Source: Hydrogenophaga sp. (lineage in GTDB: Bacteria > Pseudomonadota > Gammaproteobacteria > Burkholderiales > Burkholderiaceae_C). From it: a DNA stretch of 6,675 bases. Below are positions 1 through 6,366 of the stretch, piece by piece. The position numbers and the translations under genes were made by a program. The DNA lies in assembly GCA_020047875.1 (NCBI GenBank), contig JAIFNE010000036.1:1-6675 (forward strand), in the 5' to 3' direction. Numbering within the stretch: the first letter of the stretch is position 1; each line of letters starts with the position of its first letter. Below the pieces are notes generated by a model, which saw only the letters and a program-made list of their open reading frames with translations, made no database searches and had not been told where the DNA came from.

Positions 1-19
1 GGGAGGCGACGGCGCGGCG

Positions 20-544
20 TCAGTGCGGGAGGTCCATCAGATCGTCGGGCTGCGGCTCATCGGTGAACATCACCCGGCGCACCACGCCAGCGCGGTCCAG
101 ATGCAAATGCACCTGCCTGGACACCGTGACCTCCTGAAACCGGTAGGTCCAGATGTCGCCATCCCAGCGCGCCACCCGCTCCACCAGCGCCGGACGGCCC
201 AGGTGAAGCAGGGCGTCTTCCCGGGTCCAGCGGTCGACCTCCACACGCTGCAGCCAGCCGGCATCCATCACCTGCTCGACCTGCTGCAAACGGCCGTCAG
301 TTCCCAGATCCAGGTTGTAGACCTGCTGGCCTGCGGGCTGACGCGAATACTGCAGCCGGGTGCCCTCGGGCAGCGCATGCATCGCCGTCGGGCGCCCCAG
401 GCGGGATTCGATCTCGCCCTGTGTGGCGCCCAGCGGCACCCGCTCGGGCATCAGCGAACAACCGGCCAGGAGTGCGGCCAGGGCAAGCGCCAGCCAGCGC
501 AACCCGCCACCACCCATGCCACTGGCGCCTGACTGTCGCATCAC
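20..544 (-). CDS. Lipoprotein with two tandem BamE/SmpA-like repeats
   Basis: Predicted envelope lipoprotein of 174 residues (GTG start at 544; an ATG at 541 gives 173). Residues 15-29 form a short hydrophobic stretch ending in the lipobox LLAGC, so Cys29 should be lipidated by Lgt and the signal cleaved by LspA. Ser30 after the Cys does not signal inner-membrane retention, so outer-membrane targeting is likely. The mature part holds two copies of one pattern: residues about 38-92 (TQGEIESRLGRP, then a Tyr-rich strand, then DGRLQQV) and about 104-160 (TREDALLHLGRP, WTYRF, then AGVVRRV). This resembles the SmpA/BamE fold, in which a helix leads into LGxP and beta strands. Real BamE is a single copy of about 110 residues, so this is a relative rather than certain BamE. 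The start overlaps the def stop codon, implying translational coupling. ATG at 517 is another possible start, but the upstream Arg residues suit a signal n-region. Confidence 0.8.
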   Translation of the reverse strand: MMRQSGASGMGGGGLRWLALALAALLAGCSLMPERVPLGATQGEIESRLGRPTAMHALPEGTRLQYSRQPAGQQVYNLDLGTDGRLQQVEQVMDAGWLQRVEVDRWTREDALLHLGRPALVERVARWDGDIWTYRFQEVTVSRQVHLHLDRAGVVRRVMFTDEPQPDDLMDLPH

Positions 545-1062
545 GCCCGCTGCGCTTCGCGTTGCGCCTTGAGCAGCTTGCTCTTGATGCGGTCACGCTT
601 GAGCGGCGACAGATACTCGACGAACACCTTGCCCAGCAGGTGGTCCATCTCGTGCTGAATGCACACGGCCAGCATGCCCTCGGCCTCCACCGTGCGCGAC
701 TGGCCGGCGGTATCGAGCGCGCGCACCCGCACCGCGATGGACCGCTCCACCCCGTCGTAAATACCCGGCACGGAAAGGCAGCCCTCCTCGCCCTTGCGCT
801 TTTCCGGGCTGGCCCACTCGATTTCGGGGTTGATCAGCACCATCGGTTGATTGCGCTCTTCGCTCACGTCGATGACCACCAGACGCTCGTGCACATCCAC
901 CTGGGTGGCGGCCAGGCCAATGCCGTTGGCCTCGTACATGGTGGCAAACATGCGGTCAACCAGCAGGCGAATGCGCTCGTCCACCGCAGCCACCGGGCGC
1001 GCGACGGTGTGCAGGCGGGGATCGGGGAAACACAGAATGGGCAATGGCTGGGCAGCTGGCAT
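541..1062 (-). CDS. def: Peptide deformylase
   Basis: Removes the formyl group from the N-terminal Met of nascent proteins in the cytoplasm, before methionine aminopeptidase acts. All three family motifs are present in the 173-residue protein: GIGLAATQ at residues 47-54, EGCLSVPG at 93-100, and QHEMDHL at 136-142. Cys95, His137 and His141 are the expected metal (Fe/Zn) ligands and Glu138 the catalytic acid. Length fits the usual 165-175. The frame stays open upstream to 1188, but I chose ATG at 1062 because it places the typical N-terminus (ILCFPDPRLH) immediately after the start; the upstream extension has no family character. A good GGGAGG lies 24 nt from this ATG, unusually far (see the hairpin entry). 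In many bacteria def is followed by fmt; here the next gene is the two-repeat lipoprotein, and what lies beyond position 1 is unseen. Confidence 0.96.
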   Translation of the reverse strand: MPAAQPLPILCFPDPRLHTVARPVAAVDERIRLLVDRMFATMYEANGIGLAATQVDVHERLVVIDVSEERNQPMVLINPEIEWASPEKRKGEEGCLSVPGIYDGVERSIAVRVRALDTAGQSRTVEAEGMLAVCIQHEMDHLLGKVFVEYLSPLKRDRIKSKLLKAQREAQRA

Positions 1063-1068
1063 GGCGTG

Positions 1069-1081
1069 CGCGGGCGCCGCG
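1069..1081 (-). promoter_or_regulatory. GC hairpin between distant Shine-Dalgarno and def start
   Basis: On the minus strand the segment reads CGCGG-CGC-CCGCG, a perfect 5-bp GC stem with a 3-nt loop. A strong GGGAGG lies just upstream (1087-1092), but 24 nt from the def ATG. If the hairpin forms in the mRNA, the effective spacing drops to about 11 nt, close to a workable distance. There is no better ribosome-binding sequence nearer the ATG. The sequence is as stated; the role is inference, and short GC palindromes are common in DNA of this composition. Confidence 0.3.
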
Positions 1082-1105
1082 TGTAGCCTCCCGTCGGTGA
1101 CGAGC

Positions 1106-1194
1106 GGTCTGGTGTTCGGCGATCCCTCTCGAAGGGTGGAGAATTTGTCTCTATTTTCCGTCAAATTTCTGGCAATGCGATGCCGCACCAGACC
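1106..1194. repeat. 9-bp inverted repeat in the divergent promoter region
   Basis: GGTCTGGTG at 1106-1114 is matched by its exact reverse complement CACCAGACC at 1186-1194, with 71 bp between the arms. The pair lies in the region between the divergent def and LysM genes, where promoters for both should be. It could be a pair of half-sites for a looping regulator, or chance. The intervening DNA is relatively AT-rich. No known regulator consensus is recognised. Confidence 0.3.
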
Positions 1195-1201
1195 ATTAAC
1201 A

Positions 1202-1230
1202 TTGCCTAATCAAAGGCTTGGGCGCAAAAT
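1202..1230 (+). promoter_or_regulatory. Weak sigma70-type promoter candidate for LysM-dprA
   Basis: TTGCCT (1202-1207) and CAAAAT (1225-1230) are each 4/6 matches to the -35 and -10 consensus and are separated by an ideal 17 bp. They lie in the AT-richest part of the divergent spacer. Transcription would begin near 1237, leaving a leader of about 90 nt before the ATG at 1330. This is a pattern match only. Confidence 0.3.
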
Positions 1231-1329
1231 CAAATGCGACTTGTCAAGATCAAAATGCTGCCTCGATCACGCGCCGAATTTGTGTTCGGCGGTCCGTTTG
1301 ACCGGCCGCGCATGCCCCAGGGCCCCTTC

Positions 1330-2577
1330 ATGCCAATCCACACCGTCTCGCCCGCCGCTTCTCCCTCCCAGCCGCGCCTGCGCCCGCTGATCGGTGCCTG
1401 TGCCTTGGCGAGCAGCCTGCTGAGCAGTGCAGCCTGGGCCCAGCGCGAGCCCAGTTTCCCCATCACACCCAGCCAGCGCGCCACCGCGAATCAGACCGCG
1501 CAGGCTGGCGTGGCGCTGTCCGAACTGGCGCCCAACGCGCCGCAGAGCTACACGATCAAGCGCGGCGACACCTTGTGGGACATCTCGCAGATGTTCCTCA
1601 AGAGCCCCTGGCGCTGGCCGGAGCTGTGGGGCATGAACCTGGATGAGATCCGCAACCCGCATCTGATCTTCCCGGGCCAGACGCTGTATCTGGACACCTC
1701 CACCGGACGCGCCACCCTGTCGACCCGCGCGCCAGGTGGCGCCATGAACACGGTGAAGGTATCGCCGCGGGTCCGCTCGGAGAGCCTGAACGAGTCAGCG
1801 GTACCGCCCATTTCCCTGCAGGCCATCGAAGCCTTCCTGACCGAATCCCTGATCGTCGATGAGGCCATGCTGGCGCGAGCGCCGCGCATCGTGGCCACCC
1901 CCGAGACACGCGTGTTGCTCAGCCGCGGTGACCGCGCCTACGCCCGGGGCGCCTACAGCAGCGGCGCGCCCGGCACACCGCTTACCTTGGCAGACGGTCA
2001 GCCCAACGGCTTTCGGGTGTTCCGCAACGCGGTGCCGCTGAAAGACCCGAGCACCAACGAGACCCTCGGCTACGAGGCCCAGTACCTGGGCAAGGCGGTG
2101 CTGGAACGCGGCGAGTCTGTCGGTGCGGTGGCGGCAGCCGACGGCACGGGCCAGGCTGTGCTGGTGCCTGCCACCATCGACATCATCGCGGCCAAGGAAG
2201 AAATGCGGGTGGGTGACCGCTTGCTGCCCGAGCCGGCGCGCGACCTTTCCGCTTTCGTGCCCCGTGCCCCTGCCGGTACCCAGGCCGGGCAGATTGTGTC
2301 GGTCCATGGCAACGCGGTGACCTACGCCGCGCAGAACCAGGTGGTGGTGATCAACCGCGGCAAGAACGACGGTATGGAACGCGGCCACGTTTTGGCGCTG
2401 TTGCGCGACAACAGCACGCTGGCCGATCGCACCGACGCAGCCCGCCCGCTGCTGCGCCTGCCCGGTGAACGCAATGGACTGATGATGGTTTTCCAGACTT
2501 TTGATCGCCTGTCTTACGCGTTGGTGCTGGAGATCCGCGACGGCGTCAAGGTGGGCGACACCTTTACCAACCCCTGA
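1330..2577 (+). CDS. Secreted LysM-domain protein
   Basis: Predicted exported protein of 415 residues that should bind peptidoglycan in the periplasm. Residues 16-37 form a basic-hydrophobic signal peptide ending SSAAWA, with likely cleavage before Gln38. A LysM domain spans about 73-122: it opens with YTIKRGDTLWDIS, contains the Trp-rich WRWPELWGMN and closes with NPHLIFPGQTLYL. The following 290 or so residues carry no domain I can name; conserved-looking blocks include SRGDRAYARG (198-207), a PATIDI...VGDRLLPEP segment, and NRGKNDGMERGHVL (342-355), the last resembling the small beta-barrel repeats of surface proteins such as FlgT. The frame is open from ATG 1234, but ATG 1330 is preferred: AGGG lies 7 nt upstream and the signal peptide then has normal length. 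ATG 1312 is possible. dprA follows 14 nt downstream, and this pairing is, as I recall, common in Betaproteobacteria. No catalytic domain is seen, so a hydrolase role is unsupported. Confidence 0.9.
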   Translation: MPIHTVSPAASPSQPRLRPLIGACALASSLLSSAAWAQREPSFPITPSQRATANQTAQAGVALSELAPNAPQSYTIKRGDTLWDISQMFLKSPWRWPELWGMNLDEIRNPHLIFPGQTLYLDTSTGRATLSTRAPGGAMNTVKVSPRVRSESLNESAVPPISLQAIEAFLTESLIVDEAMLARAPRIVATPETRVLLSRGDRAYARGAYSSGAPGTPLTLADGQPNGFRVFRNAVPLKDPSTNETLGYEAQYLGKAVLERGESVGAVAAADGTGQAVLVPATIDIIAAKEEMRVGDRLLPEPARDLSAFVPRAPAGTQAGQIVSVHGNAVTYAAQNQVVVINRGKNDGMERGHVLALLRDNSTLADRTDAARPLLRLPGERNGLMMVFQTFDRLSYALVLEIRDGVKVGDTFTNP

Positions 2578-2591
2578 GCGGCCCAGGCGGT

Positions 2592-3695
2592 ATGGCTCCA
2601 CACGAGCTGGCCGCTTGGCTGCGTTTGCTCGGCACACCCGGGGTTGGCCCGGACAGCGCACGCAAGCTCCTCGCTGCCTTCGGGCCTCCCGAAGCGGTTT
2701 TTCAGCAGGAGCGGCCTGCGCTGCACGCGGTGGTCGGCCCTCGGCTGGCGCAGGCCCTTCTGGTTGCGCCTGACGATCTGGCGGCGTCCATCGACACCGC
2801 TACCAACTGGCTGTCCAGCGGCAGCAACCGCCACATTCTGACCCTGGATGACCCGCGGTTTTCGAGCGAACTGCTGCAGATGGCCGACCCGCCGCTGCTG
2901 CTCTACGTGCTTGGGCAGATCGAAACCCTGCAACATCCCCAGCGCCTGGCCATCGTGGGCAGCCGCAACCCGACGCCGCAAGGCGAACAGAACGCACGCC
3001 AGTTTGCGCAGGCACTCGCTGAGGCCGGGGTGTGCGTGGTGTCAGGCCTGGCCCTGGGCGTGGACGGCGCTGCCCACGAAGGGGCCTTGGCGGGCGGAGC
3101 GCCCACGCTCGCGGTGGTCGGTACCGGGCTGGATCGCGTGTATCCGAAGCGGCATCTGGCGCTGGCCCACCGCATCGCGGAGCAGGGCGCGCTGATCAGC
3201 GAGTACCCGCTGGGCACGCCACCGTTGCCTGGCAATTTCCCACGCCGCAACCGGCTGATTGCCGGGTTGTCGCAAGGCACGCTGGTGGTCGAAGCGGCGC
3301 TGCACTCGGGCTCGCTGATCACCGCGCGCCTGGCGGCCGAGCAGGGGCGCGAGGTGTTCGCCATCCCGGGTTCAATTCACGCCCCCCAGTCACGCGGCTG
3401 CCACGCCCTGATTCGCCAAGGCGCCAAGCTGGTCGAGTCGGCACAGGACATTCTGGAAGACCTGCGCATGACGGCGTCGGACGCCCCGCTGGAAACCGCG
3501 GCAGCCAACCAGTCGCCGGACGATCCGCAAGGCCTGCTGAAGGCCATGGGGTTTGACCCGGTCAGCCTGGACGCGCTGCAGGCCCGCACCGGCCTGGACA
3601 CCGCCACGCTGCAAGCCCGCCTGCTGGAGCTGGAGCTGCAGGACGCAGTGGGGCGCTTACCCGGCGGCTTGCTGCAGCGTCTGGGCCAGGGTTAA
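2592..3695 (+). CDS. dprA: DNA-processing protein DprA
   Basis: Binds incoming single-stranded DNA in the cytoplasm during natural transformation, protects it and loads RecA on it. The 367-residue length is typical. Residues about 5-60 are a helical N-terminal region with a helix-hairpin-helix-like GTPGVGPDSARKLL. The Rossmann-like core (about 80-290) shows the family signatures IVGSRNPTPQG (121-131), SGLALGVDGAAHEGAL (151-166), VVGTGLDRVYP (175-185), NFPRRNRLIAGLS (215-227), GSLITARLAAEQGREVFAIPGS (240-261; abridged to key residues Ser241, Thr244, Gly252, Pro259) and GCHALIRQGAKLV (269-281). Residues about 310-365 match the C-terminal DprA winged-helix (DML1-like) domain. ATG 2592 has a weak AGGCGG 2 nt upstream of its flank and follows the LysM stop by 14 nt, suggesting one transcript. 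No frameshift or missing motif; it appears intact. Confidence 0.97.
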   Translation: MAPHELAAWLRLLGTPGVGPDSARKLLAAFGPPEAVFQQERPALHAVVGPRLAQALLVAPDDLAASIDTATNWLSSGSNRHILTLDDPRFSSELLQMADPPLLLYVLGQIETLQHPQRLAIVGSRNPTPQGEQNARQFAQALAEAGVCVVSGLALGVDGAAHEGALAGGAPTLAVVGTGLDRVYPKRHLALAHRIAEQGALISEYPLGTPPLPGNFPRRNRLIAGLSQGTLVVEAALHSGSLITARLAAEQGREVFAIPGSIHAPQSRGCHALIRQGAKLVESAQDILEDLRMTASDAPLETAAANQSPDDPQGLLKAMGFDPVSLDALQARTGLDTATLQARLLELELQDAVGRLPGGLLQRLGQG

Positions 3696-3730
3696 GAGAG
3701 CCCAAAGCGCAAACCCAGAACGCCGTGGAA

Positions 3731-3801
3731 CCGGCTCTGCCGGGCCACCAGCGTTGCCCCCTTGAGGGGGTGCCGCGCCACAGGCGCGGCGCGGGGGTGG
3801 G
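3731..3801. repeat. Triple-hairpin intergenic element between convergent genes
   Basis: Three perfect inverted repeats follow one another: CCGGC-TCT-GCCGG (3731-3743), CCCCC-TTGA-GGGGG (3757-3770) and GCCGCGCC-ACA-GGCGCGGC (3772-3790). In addition CCACC (3745-3749) can pair with GGTGG (3796-3800), enclosing the last two as a branched structure. The element fills most of the gap between dprA and the convergent DUF1631 gene and ends at that gene's stop codon. Neither side is followed by a T-run, so it is not a textbook intrinsic terminator, although it may slow or stop transcription from both sides. From memory, sequences with the CCCCCTTGAGGGGG core followed by a GC hairpin and GGGGGTGGGTC are scattered through Comamonadaceae genomes; copy number cannot be seen from one window. 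Confidence 0.65.
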
Positions 3802-6258
3802 TCAGCCTAAAAGCCGCTCGGGATTGGCATCGAGCTTGGCCAGCGCATCGCGTGTGGCGCGGACTGTCAGCGCTTCCTCTTCGCTCGGCACGAGCAGGCC
3901 GGCCTGCAGATAGGCAGCCACACGGGCCGATTGAATCAGGTAGCAACGGCCGTTGTTGGTGACAAACAGATAAAGCTGACCGCGCTGGCTGCGCCAAGCC
4001 AGTTGCACGCTATTGAGCCTGCCATTGTGGTCGAGTCCGAACCAAGTGCCGATCTGCAGCTCCACCGCCCAGGCGCGCATGGCCTCGTTGGGCTGACTGC
4101 CCCCCTGGGTGATCACCTCGATGTTGCTGGCGTCCACGCCGGTGATCATCTCGATGCTCTCGTTGTCCAGATCCAGATCGCCCACACCGCCCTCGGGCAG
4201 AAAATCTTCCAGATGCGCGAGCCGCTGCGACAGGCGATCCAGCCGCTCCTGGGGAATCGGTTCGGTCCGCGACATGAAAGCGTCGGCCAGAATGTCGCTC
4301 ACCGACTTGATGTGCTGGTCCTGCAATCCGGTCGGAAAGCCCAGCAGCGCCATGCCCTGGCGCAAGCGCTGCAGTAGGTGAGGGAGCTGCTGGATCACGC
4401 GGGCCCGATCGTTGCGGTCGGGTTTGGCGCTGGCCGCCCACAGCAGATCGGTCGCCACCTGCTTGAGCGCTGTGGTTTCCTGGTGCTGCAGGCCGTGGCG
4501 CACGCTGGCCAGCGCCAGCACCTCGACCCACACCTTGAACAAAAAGTCGCGAATTTCATCGCGCACCGGCACATCATCGAGAAGCTTGCGCAGTTCAATC
4601 GTGTACTGCACCGCCAGCGTTTCCTTCTGCTCGACCTGCTGCGCCACGCTCACGAAACGGCTGGCGCTGCCCTGCTCGCTGAGGAACGTGGACAAAAACT
4701 TTTCGAACTCGTCGTACACCAGTTGGAACACCCGACGCCCCGTTTCCGGGTACTGCTCGATCACCTGCACCACACGCTTGATTTCGGCCTCAAGCGCGGC
4801 CGAACCCACGTTGCTCTCGAAACCCAGCACACAGGAACCCAGGCGGTCGATCAGCCGGCGCGCGGGGTGCTGCAGCGCGCTGAAAAACTCGGGCTCGGCC
4901 AGCGCCACGCGCAGCACCGGGATCTGCAGACGCGCGAACCAGACGCGCACGCTGGGCGGAATGCGCTCCTCAGCCAGGATCGCCTGAAACATCAGCGCCA
5001 CCACCTCGATGGTGGCTTTCTCCGACGCGGTCGATGCGGCCTGCTTGAGTTCGGCAGATCGCTGGCGCAGGGCGGTCGCGGCCTGTGCCACCTGCACCGG
5101 GCCCGCCGCGTAGGCAGCAGATCCACTCTGGGAGCCGGCGTCACCGATCCCTGTGACGGGCGCTGGCGTGGCCTGGGCCATCGCCTGCTGCAAGCGTGGC
5201 GATGGAGGCGGCAGCAACTGCGTGGCCTCGAAGTCGCCACCCACCTTGTCCATCAACAGCCGCTTGAGCCGACCGACCACGCCCTGCGCCCGCATGCGCG
5301 CACGCGCCAGCGGGGTGGAGCTGGTCATCATGCGGGTCTCTTCGTGTACACCCTCAGCGGACGAACCCATGGACGCCCGACCGCTTCTGGGCATGCCCAG
5401 CCCGCTGGAACCGACGCCCGAATCGGCGCTGCGACCACCCGGCGCAGCGCCATTCCGAGCGCGCTGCTGAGCACCGGCGCTCGCACCAAAACCCGAACCA
5501 CCACCCATTGCACCACCAACGCTGCTGGAGAAGCCTGCTCCGGAAACGTCGCGGCCCGATTCGCCCTCGGGCGGCGCCGGGTTGGGCAACTTGCCACTGC
5601 TGCGAGCGCCCGGCGCCCGCTTCACAAGCGACTGGAGATCGATCTCTTTCATCACGCCGCTGGACACCAGGAACTCGTTGGCCGCCTTGTAGGCCTCGTG
5701 CATCCTAAGCGCCATCACCGGCGCCATGGCGGGCTGCACCAGCTGCCAGGCATCGCGCGACATGCCCGCCGCCAGCCACTGGTCAACCAGTACGCGGGCC
5801 GTCACATCGGGCAGCAACGCGTCGCCGCGAGGCAGCTCCTGGCACCTCTCCAGATGCTGGATACGCAGCCGCAGATCGTTGAGTTCGGTGGACGCTTTCT
5901 CCAGCACCAGCATTGCCAGACGAGACGCCAGAATCTGGTCATCCATGCTGCCCTCGGCCACCAGCTCCAGGCGACCACCGGTGGTTTGCGCCTCCAGCGC
6001 AGGGGCTGCGCGCGGCAGCAAGGACCGCTGCAAGGCTTTGCGGCTGTGGTTGATCCAGGCCAGATGCTGGTTTTGGAAACCAGTCCAGGCATCGCGGCGG
6101 GCCTGAATCTCCCGGGCAGAACCGGCCTGATCCAGAATGCCGGTCAGGCATTTGTCGCACGCTTTGGCCAGCTCCGGCAGCATGCGCCCCGCGTGAACCA
6201 CGAACAGTTCACGGGCCTGTTTGGCCAAGGATGACGCATGCTGATCAGATGGGGCCAC
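3802..6258 (-). CDS. DUF1631 family protein
   Basis: Protein of 818 residues with no signal peptide or membrane segment, hence probably cytoplasmic. I assign it to DUF1631 from its layout and motifs: an N-terminal helical part (1-210) with ELVAEGSMDDQI (about 97-109), a long middle part (405-690) with the characteristic AEPEFFSALQHPARRLIDRLG (key residues Phe458, Phe459, His464, Pro465, Ala466, Arg467), and a C-terminal beta-rich segment (about 728-792) around LQIGTWFGL and QLYLFVTNNG. That last segment looks like a small barrel, possibly PilZ-like, but the usual RxxxR and [D/N]xSxxG c-di-GMP motifs are not evident. Residues 214-312 are a Gly/Ser-rich low-complexity linker, and about 350-390 a second Ala/Pro/Ser linker. 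Function is unknown. GTG 6258 is the earliest start, 6 nt after an in-frame TAA, without a clear ribosome-binding site; Met26 is an alternative. A shadow frame of 618 codons on the opposite strand is not considered real. Confidence 0.88.
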   Translation of the reverse strand: MAPSDQHASSLAKQARELFVVHAGRMLPELAKACDKCLTGILDQAGSAREIQARRDAWTGFQNQHLAWINHSRKALQRSLLPRAAPALEAQTTGGRLELVAEGSMDDQILASRLAMLVLEKASTELNDLRLRIQHLERCQELPRGDALLPDVTARVLVDQWLAAGMSRDAWQLVQPAMAPVMALRMHEAYKAANEFLVSSGVMKEIDLQSLVKRAPGARSSGKLPNPAPPEGESGRDVSGAGFSSSVGGAMGGGSGFGASAGAQQRARNGAAPGGRSADSGVGSSGLGMPRSGRASMGSSAEGVHEETRMMTSSTPLARARMRAQGVVGRLKRLLMDKVGGDFEATQLLPPPSPRLQQAMAQATPAPVTGIGDAGSQSGSAAYAAGPVQVAQAATALRQRSAELKQAASTASEKATIEVVALMFQAILAEERIPPSVRVWFARLQIPVLRVALAEPEFFSALQHPARRLIDRLGSCVLGFESNVGSAALEAEIKRVVQVIEQYPETGRRVFQLVYDEFEKFLSTFLSEQGSASRFVSVAQQVEQKETLAVQYTIELRKLLDDVPVRDEIRDFLFKVWVEVLALASVRHGLQHQETTALKQVATDLLWAASAKPDRNDRARVIQQLPHLLQRLRQGMALLGFPTGLQDQHIKSVSDILADAFMSRTEPIPQERLDRLSQRLAHLEDFLPEGGVGDLDLDNESIEMITGVDASNIEVITQGGSQPNEAMRAWAVELQIGTWFGLDHNGRLNSVQLAWRSQRGQLYLFVTNNGRCYLIQSARVAAYLQAGLLVPSEEEALTVRATRDALAKLDANPERLLG

Positions 6259-6267
6259 AGTGTTTTA

Positions 6268-6273
6268 AGTATG
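6268..6273 (-). promoter_or_regulatory. -10-like box close to DUF1631 start
   Basis: The minus strand reads CATACT at 6273-6268, a 4/6 match to the -10 consensus, within the only AT-rich stretch upstream of the GTG start and 9 nt from it. Transcription from here would start about 2-4 nt before the GTG, giving an almost leaderless mRNA. That fits the absence of a Shine-Dalgarno sequence. The best -35 candidate (GTGATT, 16-bp spacing) is only a 3/6 match, which would suit an activator- or repressor-dependent promoter, or simply mean the call is wrong. Confidence 0.3.
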
Positions 6274-6280
6274 ACACGGA

Positions 6281-6296
6281 TGTGAGAAAAATCACG
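6281..6296. promoter_or_regulatory. CRP-like palindromic operator
   Basis: TGTGA (6281-6285), a 6-bp AT-rich spacer GAAAAA, and TCACG (6292-6296) match the CRP/Vfr-type consensus TGTGA-N6-TCACA at 9 of 10 half-site positions. The centre lies about 30 bp before the DUF1631 GTG and would fall between the putative -35 and -10 boxes, a position more typical of repression than activation. It is also downstream of secF. Binding by a CRP/FNR-family regulator is inference; no such regulator is encoded in the window. Confidence 0.45.
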
Positions 6297-6315
6297 GTAG
6301 AGCCCCACCCGACCT

Positions 6316-6328
6316 GTCGCCCTGCGAC
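6316..6328. other. Small hairpin downstream of secF
   Basis: GTCGC-CCT-GCGAC forms a perfect 5-bp stem with a 3-nt loop, about 40 bp past the secF stop. In the secF direction the nearest T-run begins some 20 nt later, so it does not qualify as a clear intrinsic terminator. The remainder of the gap between secF and the DUF1631 gene shows no other structure apart from the CRP-like site. Confidence 0.25.
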
Positions 6329-6366
6329 CGATCTGCAGCCAACGCCTCCCAAGCCCGAGCGGACTC

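Noticed and set aside
421..1086. 221-codon plus-strand frame opposite def
   Set aside because: def has all three active-site motifs in the minus frame; the opposite frame has no domain features.
1126..1138. CCCT/AGGG inverted repeat in the divergent spacer
   Set aside because: Only a 4-bp stem, expected by chance in this composition.
1136..1164. Promoter for def built on TTGACG at 1164-1159 (minus strand)
   Set aside because: The -35-like hexamer is good, but no acceptable -10 lies 16-18 bp away (CTCCAC or TCCACC).
1063..1188. N-terminal extension of def from ATG 1188
   Set aside because: The extra 42 residues have no deformylase character and would cover the divergent regulatory region; ATG 1062 gives the normal family length.
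1234..1329. LysM protein starting at ATG 1234
   Set aside because: It would place 32 residues in front of an ordinary signal peptide, and the start would practically coincide with the promoter candidate's transcription start.
1795..2661. 288-codon minus-strand frame opposite the LysM gene and the dprA start
   Set aside because: Its composition (Arg, His, Gly, Val rich, no motifs) is typical of an antisense shadow, and it crosses two well-supported plus-strand genes.
3757..3790. Classical rho-independent terminator for dprA
   Set aside because: The stems are strong but neither strand shows a T-run after them, so it is reported as a repeat-like hairpin element instead.
4378..6234. Open frame of 618 codons on the plus strand opposite the DUF1631 gene
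   Set aside because: It is a shadow of high-GC codon structure: the translation is rich in His, Arg, Gln and Leu with no recognisable domain, while the minus-strand frame shows family motifs throughout.
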